DNA from: Acinetobacter sp. YWS30-1
GTDB lineage: Bacteria > Pseudomonadota > Gammaproteobacteria > Pseudomonadales > Moraxellaceae
Assembly: GCF_033558715.1 (NCBI RefSeq)
Contig: NZ_CP114606.1
Span: 1,612,001-1,676,000, forward strand
Reading direction: 5' to 3'
Length of the DNA stretch: 64,000 bases
Under the pieces are notes generated by a model that was not told the DNA's origin, made no database searches, and saw only the letters and a list, made by a program, of their open reading frames with translations. Of this stretch, positions 46,219 to 55,254 are shown piece by piece; within the stretch, counting starts at the first letter, position 1, and each line of letters starts with the position of its first letter. The translations under genes and the position numbers were made by a program.

Positions 46219-47199
46219 TTAGAAACGTCGGCTAAAACGACGGCGATATTCTAAAGGTGTTAACCCTGTTTTTTTATAAAATAAACGCCGAAATGAACTT
46301 GGATCCTGATAGCCGACATTTTGCATAATCAGATCTATGGCCTGATCGGTTTCCTCAAGCCGTTTGCGTGCCGCTTCAATACGAATGGCTTGCAGATACT
46401 GATTCGGTGCAATATTTAGCGCCTGCTTAAAATGCCGGATTAAAGTACGAGTGGTGACATTAAAACGTTCTGCCAGCGCATTTAAAGTAAATTCTTCATG
46501 AAAATGCTGCTCTAACCAGTCCTGAACCTTTTGCACCAGTTCATCATGATGTGGTTGACCAATCTTCATTAAGGAATAAGACAATTGGCTATCGCGTCGA
46601 TAATCAATCACAAAGGATTTGGCAGATTGCATGGCAACTTCAAAACCATAGAAACGTTCGATCAGATGCAAGCCTAGGTCAAACCAGGCCAAGCCTCCAC
46701 CTGCACAGTAAATATTCTGATCCCGGCTAATCATCAGATCGGCATTGAGTTTGACCTGAGAATAACGTGCACGAAACATGTCCTGAAAGCCCCAATGCGT
46801 TGTCGCCACACGACCATCTAAAATACCAGCTTCTGCCAGAAAGAAATTCCCGGTGCAGTTTCCAGCGATTAAGGTGGATTGTGCATGAGCAGAAGTTAAA
46901 AACTGAATCAGGTCTGGATTTTCATCCAGTACCTCTTGTATAGGTGCGGCGATGGTCGGCACTACCAGAATATTTGCTGTTTGAATTTCTTGATATGAAC
47001 AATGAGCTGGTAATTCCAGGCCGTTAATACAACGAATTGGTTGTCCATCTGGACTGGCGATCCTGACTTTAAACAGGCGTTGCACATCCTGCTGCTGAAT
47101 CCGGTTCCAGCTGACGCCCGCCATAGCAAATAAATCGACGACACCCGTAATTGCTGAAGCTAAAGCACCATCAAAACCTAAAATCACTACCTGTTGCAT
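46219..47199 (-). CDS. GlxA-family AraC-type regulator with DJ-1/PfpI domain
   Basis: A 326-aa regulator. The N-terminal half is a DJ-1/PfpI (class I glutamine amidotransferase-like) domain with AGNCTGNFFLAEAGILDGRVATTHW near residues 110-135 in the nucleophile elbow region. The C-terminal AraC HTH is FTLNALAERFNVTTRTLIRHFKQALN and QDPSSFRRLFYKKTGLTPLEYRRRF. Relatives control carnitine, choline and other amine catabolism. It is divergent from an acyl-CoA dehydrogenase gene, 114 bp apart, so that gene is a candidate target. Confidence 0.9.
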   Translation of the reverse strand: MQQVVILGFDGALASAITGVVDLFAMAGVSWNRIQQQDVQRLFKVRIASPDGQPIRCINGLELPAHCSYQEIQTANILVVPTIAAPIQEVLDENPDLIQFLTSAHAQSTLIAGNCTGNFFLAEAGILDGRVATTHWGFQDMFRARYSQVKLNADLMISRDQNIYCAGGGLAWFDLGLHLIERFYGFEVAMQSAKSFVIDYRRDSQLSYSLMKIGQPHHDELVQKVQDWLEQHFHEEFTLNALAERFNVTTRTLIRHFKQALNIAPNQYLQAIRIEAARKRLEETDQAIDLIMQNVGYQDPSSFRRLFYKKTGLTPLEYRRRFSRRF

Positions 47200-47313
47200 A
47201 TTGTTCTATTTGTCGTTTTTCACCCGTTTCATGTCATTATTGACAATCCTCCTTGATAAATGCAACTGCTAGTCTTGATGCTATCTCAAGGATTACATAT
47301 TCAGGACCGTACC

Positions 47314-49101
47314 GTGACTCAGCTGATTAATGATAAAAACCTCAATTTTCTGCTTTATGATGTCTTCAAACTTGAAGCTTTAACTGAACTGGAACGCTAT
47401 CAGGACCATGACAAAAATACTTTTGATAGCATCCTAGAAACGGCAAAAGGCATCGCGACCGATTATTTTGCGCCGCATAATGCCAAGGCTGATCACCAAG
47501 AACCAAGCTTTGATGGCAAACAGGTGAAGACCATTGATGAAGTGAAAATAGCATGGCAACAATTTGCTGATGCTGGTCTACTCTGCGCCCAGCATGATTA
47601 CGCAGACGGCGGCATGCAATTGCCGACTTTGGTGAATATGGCCTGTAATGCCTATTTCATGTCGGCAAATCCTTCGACTGTTGCCTACTCTTTTCTGACA
47701 GCCGCTGCAGCAAATCTGATTCAAGCCTTTGCCTCTCCAGAACAAAAACAAATGTTCTTGCCGCATATGCTAAGTGGCCGCTTTGCTGGAACTATGGCGA
47801 TGACCGAGCCGAATGTGGGTTCCTCTTTGGGAGATCTGACCACTAAAGCGATTCCTCAGTCAGATGGAAGCTACAAAATTAAAGGTCAGAAAATGTTTAT
47901 TTCTGGCGGTGATCAGGACATTACTGAAAATATTGTGCATCTGGTTCTGGCTCGTATCCAAGACGCTCCGCAAGGGGTAAAAGGTATTTCCCTATTCATC
48001 GTGCCGAAATTCAAAACCAATACAGATGGCACTGTAGGTGAATCCAATGATGTCCATCTGGCTGGCCTGCTACACAAAATGGGCTATCGCGGCACAACTT
48101 CAACAGTTCTAAGCTTTGGGGAAAACGATCGTTGCTTAGGTTATTTAATTGGTGAAGTGGGGCAAGGTTTAAAATATATGTTCAAGATGATGAATGAAGC
48201 GCGCGTCGGTGTCGGTCTAGGGGCAGCCATGATTGGTTATCGCGGCTATCTGGAATCTATGGACTATGCTAAAAACCGTCCTCAAGGCCGTCCGGTTCAT
48301 GAAAAAACACCTGACGCTAAACCTGTGAATATCATTGAGCATACGGATGTCAAACGTATGCTACTGGCACAAAAATCTTATGTTGAAGGTGCTTTGGCGC
48401 TGTGCTTATTTGCAGCTCGCTTAATTGATGAACATCAGGCTGCACAAGATGAAGAGAGTGCCATTTTACTCGATCTCATTATACCAGTGGTCAAGTCCTT
48501 CCCTTCTGCCTATGGTCCTAAAGCCAATGATCTAGCGATTCAGGTCTTGGGTGGTGCGGGCTATACGCGTGAATATCCGGTTGAGCAATGCTATCGGGAT
48601 AACCGTCTTAATCCGATTCATGAAGGCACTTATGGGATTCAGTCTCTGGATCTATTAGGCCGTAAACTCTGGCAGCACAATGGCAAAGGCCTGACCCTGC
48701 TCATGCAACGCATCCAGAAAACCTTGTCTGAGATTCAGGATAGCAAGTTAACAGAACTGGCAGATGTCTATAAACAGCATCTTGTCACTGTGCAAAAAAC
48801 CACACAGGTTTTAGGTCAGGCTCTGCATCAAGGCAAAGTCAGTGAAGCTTTAGCCAATTCTGGCCTATATCTGGATATGATGGGCAAAACTATTATTGCG
48901 TGGTTGTGGTTGGAAATGGCCAATCAGGCTCAACTTAAATTTGGCACATCTTCTCAACAGGAAGATCAAGCCTTTCTGGCCGGTAAAATTCAGGCAGCTC
49001 AATATTTCATTCATTGGGAACTGCCTGAAATTGAACATCAGGCCAAATTACTGATGAACTTCGATGACACCTGTTTGAAGATGCGGAGTGAGTGGTTCTA
49101 A
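47314..49101 (+). CDS. acyl-CoA dehydrogenase, large FadE-like type, second copy
   Basis: A 595-aa paralogue of the dehydrogenase at 2139-3920, nearly the same length. Motifs include TMAMTEPNVGSSLGDLTTKA, ISGGDQDITENIVHLVLAR and the late GGAGYTREYPVEQCYRDNRLNPIHEGTYGIQSLDLLGRK. The open frame runs upstream to 47260, but the GTG at 47314 lies 7 nt after AGGA and gives MTQLINDKNLNFLLYDVFK-like N-terminus, matching the paralogue. It adjoins the alkane hydroxylase gene (convergent), fitting hydrocarbon degradation. A bidirectional terminator follows. Confidence 0.92.
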   Translation: MTQLINDKNLNFLLYDVFKLEALTELERYQDHDKNTFDSILETAKGIATDYFAPHNAKADHQEPSFDGKQVKTIDEVKIAWQQFADAGLLCAQHDYADGGMQLPTLVNMACNAYFMSANPSTVAYSFLTAAAANLIQAFASPEQKQMFLPHMLSGRFAGTMAMTEPNVGSSLGDLTTKAIPQSDGSYKIKGQKMFISGGDQDITENIVHLVLARIQDAPQGVKGISLFIVPKFKTNTDGTVGESNDVHLAGLLHKMGYRGTTSTVLSFGENDRCLGYLIGEVGQGLKYMFKMMNEARVGVGLGAAMIGYRGYLESMDYAKNRPQGRPVHEKTPDAKPVNIIEHTDVKRMLLAQKSYVEGALALCLFAARLIDEHQAAQDEESAILLDLIIPVVKSFPSAYGPKANDLAIQVLGGAGYTREYPVEQCYRDNRLNPIHEGTYGIQSLDLLGRKLWQHNGKGLTLLMQRIQKTLSEIQDSKLTELADVYKQHLVTVQKTTQVLGQALHQGKVSEALANSGLYLDMMGKTIIAWLWLEMANQAQLKFGTSSQQEDQAFLAGKIQAAQYFIHWELPEIEHQAKLLMNFDDTCLKMRSEWF

Positions 49102-49113
49102 ATAAAACTCAAT

Positions 49114-49143
49114 AAAAAATGCGCCATTCGAGGCGCATTTTTT
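49114..49143. terminator. bidirectional terminator between acyl-CoA dehydrogenase and alkM
   Basis: AAAAAATGCGCC and GGCGCATTTTTT around ATTCGA, a 12-bp perfect stem between two convergent genes. Confidence 0.9.
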
Positions 49144-49157
49144 ATTGGTTTACATTA

Positions 49158-50372
49158 TCAAGCCGGAGCGTCTTTTAGACCAAATTTCTTAAGCAGCTTG
49201 GCACGTTTCGAAGGCAGAATATTCGCTTTAGTCAGATTGCCTTGATAATGCTGATACACACGTTGATCCATCATCTTGTACCACAATGGTGGAATCAGTG
49301 CCGGAATCAGCATGGTGGCATAACCACTTGGTAATTCTGGTGCTTCATCAAAATGTCGCAATGCCTGAAATGGTCGGCTTGGATAGGCATGATGATCCGA
49401 ATGGCGTTGTAACTGGTACAGGAAAAGGTTGGTCACGATGTTGTTATTGTTCCAGCTATGTTCGGGCAAGGTTCGCTCATAGGTACCATCTGCTTTTTGC
49501 CCGCGTTTTAATCCATAGTGTTCGATATAATTCACGATTTCAAACAGGCTGATGCCATAGAGGGCCTGGGTCAGCGTATAAGGAATAATTTTCTTGCCAT
49601 ACATTTTCAGCATCAAGGCATGATAGCCCGCACTCATCGCCCAGCCATGAAACAGCTCATTTTCCTGACTAAAGAATTTTAAGCCTTTACGTTCCAAACG
49701 TCTTTTTTCTATCTCAATTGCTGATTTCAAGCCACCCAATACAGTACGTGGCCAGAAACGGTAGAAGGATTCACCCATTTTCGAAGATGCCGGGTCTTCT
49801 GGCGTCGCTACCCGTTTATGATGTCCATAAGGATGCTCAATCCGGAAATGGTTATAGGCCAGCGGCATCAGGCTGGCATGTGACCAGTAGTGATCTTTTT
49901 TCTGAGGGCGATGGCTCAGCTCATGTGCAGTATTCACACCGATTCCATTGATCGCCCCCATAGAAACGCCAAGTAGAACCTGATCGACCAGAGAAACATT
50001 TGGACGGGATACGACATAGCCTGCAAAAGCATTGGCAGCCATTTGCAATGGGATAAACATCTTCACGATCCGGTCATAATAAGGATCTTTGACCAATGCC
50101 TGAATCTGCTCATCATTTGGATTATTGGCATCATCACCAATTAAAGCATCTAATGTTGGGATAATCACATGCAATAATAAAGGCCCACCCATCGCAAAGA
50201 CTTTTTTAGTGGCTTTGGGACCAAAATGATAGCCAGCCAGAATTCCCATACCGATCACAGGCAAACCGGGACTGAGCAGCCAGCCAAAACGTTTTTTATC
50301 CAGTTGTAAACCTTTCAGCGCTGACGCATCCTGCGTGAACTGAGCTTTGCTAATTTGTGCAGGGGCATTCAT
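49158..50372 (-). CDS. alkM: alkane 1-monooxygenase AlkM/AlkB
   Basis: A 404-aa integral membrane di-iron hydroxylase that converts n-alkanes to 1-alkanols with rubredoxin as electron donor. The eight-histidine boxes are clear: HELSH in NTAHELSHRPQKKDHYWSH, HFRIEHPYGHHKRVATPEDPASS, NYIEHYGLKR, and LQRHSDHHAYPSRPFQALRH. N-terminal hydrophobic segments precede them. The divergent AraC gene is the expected regulator, as in Acinetobacter baylyi alkR-alkM. Rubredoxin and reductase genes are not adjacent, as is usual for the genus. GGAGGG lies upstream of the ATG. Confidence 0.95.
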   Translation of the reverse strand: MNAPAQISKAQFTQDASALKGLQLDKKRFGWLLSPGLPVIGMGILAGYHFGPKATKKVFAMGGPLLLHVIIPTLDALIGDDANNPNDEQIQALVKDPYYDRIVKMFIPLQMAANAFAGYVVSRPNVSLVDQVLLGVSMGAINGIGVNTAHELSHRPQKKDHYWSHASLMPLAYNHFRIEHPYGHHKRVATPEDPASSKMGESFYRFWPRTVLGGLKSAIEIEKRRLERKGLKFFSQENELFHGWAMSAGYHALMLKMYGKKIIPYTLTQALYGISLFEIVNYIEHYGLKRGQKADGTYERTLPEHSWNNNNIVTNLFLYQLQRHSDHHAYPSRPFQALRHFDEAPELPSGYATMLIPALIPPLWYKMMDQRVYQHYQGNLTKANILPSKRAKLLKKFGLKDAPA

Positions 50373-50478
50373 TGCGACCCTCCTTTTTTATGTTACTCTG
50401 CACATATAGTTGAATATTTCAGCATTAGCGAACAGTATTGAACGTCCAGAAAAACTATGTCAGCGTCTTTGGCGCATT

Positions 50479-50495
50479 AGGCCAAATCTTGGCCT
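50479..50495. promoter_or_regulatory. palindrome in the alkM-alkR intergenic region
   Basis: AGGCCAA and TTGGCCT are perfect inverted arms around ATC. The site lies 106 bp upstream of the alkM start and 66 bp upstream of alkR, a typical place for an operator of the divergent pair. AraC-type regulators more often bind direct repeats, so binding by AlkR is not established. Confidence 0.4.
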
Positions 50496-50560
50496 TAAAT
50501 CACAAGACTGGGCTATTTAAATTTAATTAAATGAATTAAAACAAAAGAATAGAGTCAGGC

Positions 50561-51511
50561 ATGGATGCTTTAAGTAAAATTTTTGATGATATTCATCTGG
50601 AAAAATCCGAATATCTCTACCTCAATGTGTTTCATCCAGGCGGGTTTGATTATCAGTATGAACCGTCCATGCTGGCTTATGTATTATTACAGGGTCAAGC
50701 GCAATTAATATTCAAAGATGGCGATCTGCTTGAGCTGCAACAAGGCGATCTGGTGTTATTGCCTGCTGGTTCTGCCCATCGGATTTCTAGTCCCGGTAAT
50801 GCGGATTTTTCTGAACATCATTCGATCAACTCTTATTTTCAGACTCATGCACAGCAATGTGTGGATCTCAATATCACCCATTCAGCAGAACGCAGTTTTA
50901 TCCTGGCGATTCGTTCCAATCTGGATATCCAGATGGCGAAACCGCTACTGAGTGCTTTACCTAAATTTCTGCACATTCAGCATATTCTGGGAGATACAGC
51001 ACCAGAGTGGTTACAGGTTGGTTTGCAATTTCTGGCGCTGGAAACCCAGCAACTTCGTCCGGGACGGGACAAGATTCTGGATCATCTGGTCAGTATTTTA
51101 CTGATTGAATGCGTGCGAGATTATATTTTGAATCTGGAAAATGCTTCGAGCTGGCTGAATGCCCTTTCGCATCCTGAACTATCTAATGCCTTGGCAGCAA
51201 TTCATGGCAAACCAGAACAGCCTTGGACCGTAGAAAGCCTGGCTGAACAATGCCATATGTCGCGTTCCAAATTTGCCCAGCTGTTTACCCAGATTGTTGG
51301 TGAGCCACCATTGGCTTATCTGCAACAGCATCGACTTCGCCTGGCAGCACAATATCTCAGAAATAGCGGATTTAGCATTCAGCAGATCGCCTATCTGGTG
51401 GGCTATTCTTCGGAAACGGCGTTTAGTCAAAGCTTTAAAAAACAGTTTGAACAAACCCCGACCCGATACCGTATTGCCTGTCAAAAAAGCAAGACGCCTT
51501 TATTGGACTAA
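50561..51511 (+). CDS. alkR: AraC-family regulator AlkR (alkane-responsive activator)
   Basis: A 316-aa AraC/XylS protein. A cupin-like N-terminal domain (AraC_binding type, LAYVLLQGQAQLIFKDGDLLELQQGDLVLLPAGSAHRISS) covers about residues 25-80. The C-terminal HTH is WTVESLAEQCHMSRSKFAQLFTQIVG and FSIQQIAYLVGYSSETAFSQSFKKQFEQTPTRYR. Divergent placement to alkM is the arrangement of alkR-alkM in Acinetobacter, where AlkR switches alkM on with alkanes. The C-terminus overlaps the convergent lpxB 3' end by 12 bp. The function is from context and family; no ligand site is visible. Confidence 0.85.
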   Translation: MDALSKIFDDIHLEKSEYLYLNVFHPGGFDYQYEPSMLAYVLLQGQAQLIFKDGDLLELQQGDLVLLPAGSAHRISSPGNADFSEHHSINSYFQTHAQQCVDLNITHSAERSFILAIRSNLDIQMAKPLLSALPKFLHIQHILGDTAPEWLQVGLQFLALETQQLRPGRDKILDHLVSILLIECVRDYILNLENASSWLNALSHPELSNALAAIHGKPEQPWTVESLAEQCHMSRSKFAQLFTQIVGEPPLAYLQQHRLRLAAQYLRNSGFSIQQIAYLVGYSSETAFSQSFKKQFEQTPTRYRIACQKSKTPLLD

Positions 51512-52672
51512 GGCTAGTACCGCTTTGACAGGATCTTCACTGTTGCCGGAAAGCAGCTGCTTGTGCATGGTGAGATGCTGCATCACCTGAATTTGAGCTG
51601 CTTCAATATCCATCAATTTTTCAATTTCAGCAGCCAGGTTTTCAGGCGTTGCTTCTGACTGGATTAATTCTTGAATGACTTTTTTACCAGCAATGATATT
51701 TGGCAACGAGAAATAAGGAATTTTGACCAGCAATTTGGCAATCTGATAAGTCAGCCAGTGCAATTTATAAAAGGTCACCATCGGACGATGCAATAACATG
51801 GCTTCCAGTGTCGCAGTGCCTGAAGCTAACGCAATTATATTAGATGCATTCATCACCTGACGGCCAATTTTTGACTCACTACTGGTATTTTCCATCAGGC
51901 GGATATGTGCTTTTAAACTGTCCGGATATTGTGCCAGCAAGTTTTCAATCTGCTGTTTACGCATCTCATTAATGGCGGGAATCAGAAACGTATAATCCGG
52001 ATATTTCTGATGCAGAATTTTGGCTGCATCCAGTACCAATGGTCCTAAGCGTTCAATTTCACCACGGCGGCTACCTGGCAGCAGTGCAATATATTTTTGT
52101 GCAGGATCTAAGCCCAGTTCTGCCTGCGCTTCAGCCAGATTATTGTTGAGGGGTAACTGACTTGCCAATGGATGACCGACAAAAGCTGCCGGAACATCCC
52201 ATTTTTTGAAAAATGCTTTTTCAAATGGAAACAGGCACAGTACCAGATTAATGCTGGCCTTGATGCCATGCACACGTCCCTGACGCCATGCCCAGACCGA
52301 AGGGCTGACATATTGCACGGTCTTAATCGGTAACTGTTTTTGCTTCAGGGTCTTGGAAAGTCGCAAATTAAAATCAGGCGCATCAATTCCAATGAAAACA
52401 TCGACGGGATCTTTCGTCCAGGTCTCGACCAGACCATCACGAACCGCGAACAGTTTTTTAATATCTTTCAGGACTTCAACAATGCCCATGACCGAGAGAA
52501 TATCCATTGGATAGTAGCTCTTGAAGCCTTCAGCCAGCATTTGCGGCCCACCAATCCCTTCAAATTCTGCATCAATACCCTGCTCTCGAAAACTACGGAT
52601 GAGCTTCGCACCAAGCGTATCTCCCGATACCTCTCCCACCACGATTCCGATTTTAAGTTTCCGATTCTGCAA
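51500..52672 (-). CDS. lpxB: lipid-A-disaccharide synthase LpxB
   Basis: A 390-aa GT19 glycosyltransferase that joins UDP-2,3-diacylglucosamine and lipid X on the inner face of the inner membrane. Family motifs: VVGEVSGDTLGAKLIRSF near residue 10-27, FIGIDAPDFNLRLS near 90-103, YVSPSVWAWRQGRV near 120, FVGHPLASQLPL near 160 and LLPGSRRGEIERLGP near 195. AAGGGATTTAC-like context precedes the ATG at 52672. No other lpx or fab genes are adjacent, unlike the usual lpxD-fabZ-lpxA-lpxB order. Its stop lies inside the last 12 bp of alkR. Confidence 0.94.
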   Translation of the reverse strand: MQNRKLKIGIVVGEVSGDTLGAKLIRSFREQGIDAEFEGIGGPQMLAEGFKSYYPMDILSVMGIVEVLKDIKKLFAVRDGLVETWTKDPVDVFIGIDAPDFNLRLSKTLKQKQLPIKTVQYVSPSVWAWRQGRVHGIKASINLVLCLFPFEKAFFKKWDVPAAFVGHPLASQLPLNNNLAEAQAELGLDPAQKYIALLPGSRRGEIERLGPLVLDAAKILHQKYPDYTFLIPAINEMRKQQIENLLAQYPDSLKAHIRLMENTSSESKIGRQVMNASNIIALASGTATLEAMLLHRPMVTFYKLHWLTYQIAKLLVKIPYFSLPNIIAGKKVIQELIQSEATPENLAAEIEKLMDIEAAQIQVMQHLTMHKQLLSGNSEDPVKAVLALVQ

Positions 52673-53080
52673 GTGTATTCCCTCAAATGAGACAAATTAA
52701 TTCCGTTCAGATTCTATCATAAAGCATGATTTGAGCATGCCTAAGTGTTGAACTCACAAATCTTGGCTACCTCAAATAATTAAACTACTGGAATCTGGAC
52801 AATGCGCGCGCCTTAGCCCAGCTTAAAAATTAAAATAAATTTAAAGCGGCTGATCTTTAAACAAATAAATAAAAAGGCATTTTGCAGAAGCTTTATCAAT
52901 TTTCATACTTAGCAATAGAAAGGTATGCTAGATGATTCAAATTAAAATATAAATCAGGATGAATTACTTTAAATTTTATAGTCTTTATCTCTTTTTAGAA
53001 TAAGCAAATCAATAATCAAGACAACGACTTATATTTAAAAGTCATAAGATATGCTCGTTTTTTGATTTTGGCATATATGC
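52673..53080. other. intergenic region between lpxB and tauE/safE-like gene
   Basis: 408 bp without a gene. AT-rich with a short GC island GCGCGCGCC near 52805. It must hold promoters for both divergent genes. I see no terminator, RNA motif or clear repeat. Confidence 0.4.
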
Positions 53081-53971
53081 ATGTTTGGTCCGATTGAATT
53101 TATTTTAGCAGGTGTATTGGTTGGTTTCTGTGTTGGGATTACCGGTGTCGGTGGCGGTTCGTTGATGACCCCAATCCTGATTACACTGCTTCGGGTTGAA
53201 CCGCATATCGCGATTGGTACAGACCTTCTTTATGCCGCAATTTCTAAATTCTGTGGTTCACTGGTTCATGCTAAGAAAATGAATATTGTCTGGCCCATTG
53301 TGATCTGGCTGGCGATCGGCAGTATCCCTGCCTCATTTGTGACCCACTGGGTACTAGAGAATTATCTCAGTCAATCGACACATTATAAAGCAACGCTGAC
53401 CATGGTATTGGGCTTTATGCTGACCCTTACTGGTGCATCTATTGTATTCCGCAATTCTATTGAAAAGTTCTTTAATAAATACCGCAAACAAGAACTGCCT
53501 GATATGACTCAGGATCTAGACAAAGTTGACTTTAAATCTGGCAATAAACGTGTCTTGATCGTGATCATGGGTATTGTACTGGGCGTGTTTGTGACCCTGT
53601 CATCTGTCGGTGCCGGTGCTTTCGGTATTATGGCCTTGATCCTGATGTTCCCGAATCTACCCATGATCCGTATTATCGGTTCGGATGTAGTACATGCTGT
53701 ACTTTTAACTTTAGTCGCAGGTCTGGGCCATATGAGTGCAGGTAATGTAGACTTTACTTTATTAGGCTGGTTACTTTGCGGTTCTATTCCAGCGATTGTG
53801 ATTGGAACACTGATCAGTTCACGTATGCCAGAGAAAATTATCCGTAAAATTCTTGGGATTACCCTGTTCTGTCTTGGCGTGAATTTCATTGTGAATCCAG
53901 TCAAGTCAAAACCGGTGCAACCCGCCCAACCTGAATTGGTAACAGCAGTAGAAAAAACAGTTGCTGTTTAA
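53081..53971 (+). CDS. TauE/SafE family sulfite/anion exporter
   Basis: A 296-aa inner membrane protein with about eight hydrophobic segments. The family signature is VGFCVGITGVGGGSLMTPILI at residues 15-35, repeated in weaker form as GVFVTLSSVGAGAFGIMALILMFP in the second half. Such proteins move sulfite, sulfoacetate or other organic sulfonates. The substrate is not shown; no taurine or sulfonate genes are adjacent. ATG at 53081 is accepted without a strong ribosome-binding site. Confidence 0.86.
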   Translation: MFGPIEFILAGVLVGFCVGITGVGGGSLMTPILITLLRVEPHIAIGTDLLYAAISKFCGSLVHAKKMNIVWPIVIWLAIGSIPASFVTHWVLENYLSQSTHYKATLTMVLGFMLTLTGASIVFRNSIEKFFNKYRKQELPDMTQDLDKVDFKSGNKRVLIVIMGIVLGVFVTLSSVGAGAFGIMALILMFPNLPMIRIIGSDVVHAVLLTLVAGLGHMSAGNVDFTLLGWLLCGSIPAIVIGTLISSRMPEKIIRKILGITLFCLGVNFIVNPVKSKPVQPAQPELVTAVEKTVAV

Positions 53972-54077
53972 ACTAAATCATGGATTCATCACTTTTTTTT
54001 CAAAGAAGTATTCATCTTTTTTATAACAAAGTGACGCATCATTCATGTTATATTCAGGCTATTAAACAACCTTTTGT

Positions 54078-55190
54078 ATGATCAAACCAGTGACGGCAAT
54101 GAATACACTACAGTCAAAACCTATTTCAGCATCAGATATTGATGACGTGAATATCCAAAGCATGATTCCTTTGGTAACACCTGCTCAGTTGAAAGCAGAG
54201 TTACCTTTGACTGAAACTGCTTATCAAACCGTACTGCATGGTCGTGAAACGATTCGTAATATCCTGGATGGCAAGGATAAGCGTATTTTTGTAGTGATTG
54301 GTCCATGTTCAATTCATGATCCAGCGGCTGCGCATGAATATGCTGAACGTTTAAAAGCTTTAAGCGAAAAAGTAAAAGATAGCCTGTATATCGTAATGCG
54401 TGTTTATTTTGAAAAACCGCGTACAACTGTAGGCTGGAAAGGTCTGATCAATGACCCTGATATGAATGACTCTTTCAATATTGAGAAAGGTCTGCGTATC
54501 GGTCGTAAACTGTTACTGGAGCTGAATGAACTTGGCCTGCCATGTGCGACAGAAGCACTGGATCCAAACTCTCCACAGTACTATCAAGATCTAATTTCAT
54601 GGTCAGCGATCGGTGCACGTACTACCGAGAGCCAAACTCACCGTGAAATGTCTTCTGGCCTGTCTTCACCAGTCGGCTTCAAAAATGGTACAGACGGCGG
54701 CTTAACTGTTGCGACCAATGCAATGCAATCTGTTAAACATGGTCACAGCTTCTTGGGCCTTAACGATCAAGGTCAGGTTGCAGTGATTCGTACTTCAGGT
54801 AACCCATATGCACACGTGGTTCTACGTGGTGGTAATGGCAAACCTAACTACGATGCAGGTTCAGTTGCAGATGCTGAGGCAGCTCTTGCGAAAGCAAAAG
54901 TCAGTGGCAAGATCATGATTGATGCCAGCCACGCAAACTCAAATAAAGACCCGTACTTACAACCGCTTGTCTTAAAAAATATTACTGAACAAATTCTTGA
55001 TGGAAACAAGTCAATTGTTGGTATTATGGTAGAAAGTCACCTGAAAGGTGGCCGTCAGGATATTCCTGCCAATCTTTGTGATCTGGAATATGGAAAATCA
55101 GTGACTGATGGCTGTATCGATTGGGAGACCACAGAAAAAGTGTTGCTTGACATGCATGAGGCATTGAAGGACGTTTTACCTAATCGTTAA
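54078..55190 (+). CDS. 3-deoxy-7-phosphoheptulonate synthase, second copy
   Basis: A 370-aa class I DAHP synthase with GPCSIHD, YFEKPRTTVGWKG, GARTTESQTHREMSS, GFKNGTDG and IDASHANSNKDP. It is homologous to the leftward copy at 25704-26753 but clearly different in sequence, so the window holds two isoenzymes. An in-frame ATG at 54099 is an alternative start. The 106 bp upstream contain no aromatic-rich leader or attenuator hairpin, so its regulation differs from that of the first copy. A terminator follows. Feedback specificity is not assigned. Confidence 0.93.
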   Translation: MIKPVTAMNTLQSKPISASDIDDVNIQSMIPLVTPAQLKAELPLTETAYQTVLHGRETIRNILDGKDKRIFVVIGPCSIHDPAAAHEYAERLKALSEKVKDSLYIVMRVYFEKPRTTVGWKGLINDPDMNDSFNIEKGLRIGRKLLLELNELGLPCATEALDPNSPQYYQDLISWSAIGARTTESQTHREMSSGLSSPVGFKNGTDGGLTVATNAMQSVKHGHSFLGLNDQGQVAVIRTSGNPYAHVVLRGGNGKPNYDAGSVADAEAALAKAKVSGKIMIDASHANSNKDPYLQPLVLKNITEQILDGNKSIVGIMVESHLKGGRQDIPANLCDLEYGKSVTDGCIDWETTEKVLLDMHEALKDVLPNR

Positions 55191-55200
55191 ACGAACTGAC

Positions 55201-55226
55201 AAACGCCATCGACAAGATGGCGTTTT
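55201..55226 (+). terminator. terminator after the second DAHP synthase
   Basis: AAACGCCATC and GATGGCGTTT around GACAA, followed by TTTC; 10 bp after the stop. It is also 29 bp before the next gene, so read-through is possible. Confidence 0.82.
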
Positions 55227-55254
55227 CATTTCTGAACAAGGAAAATTTTATCTG

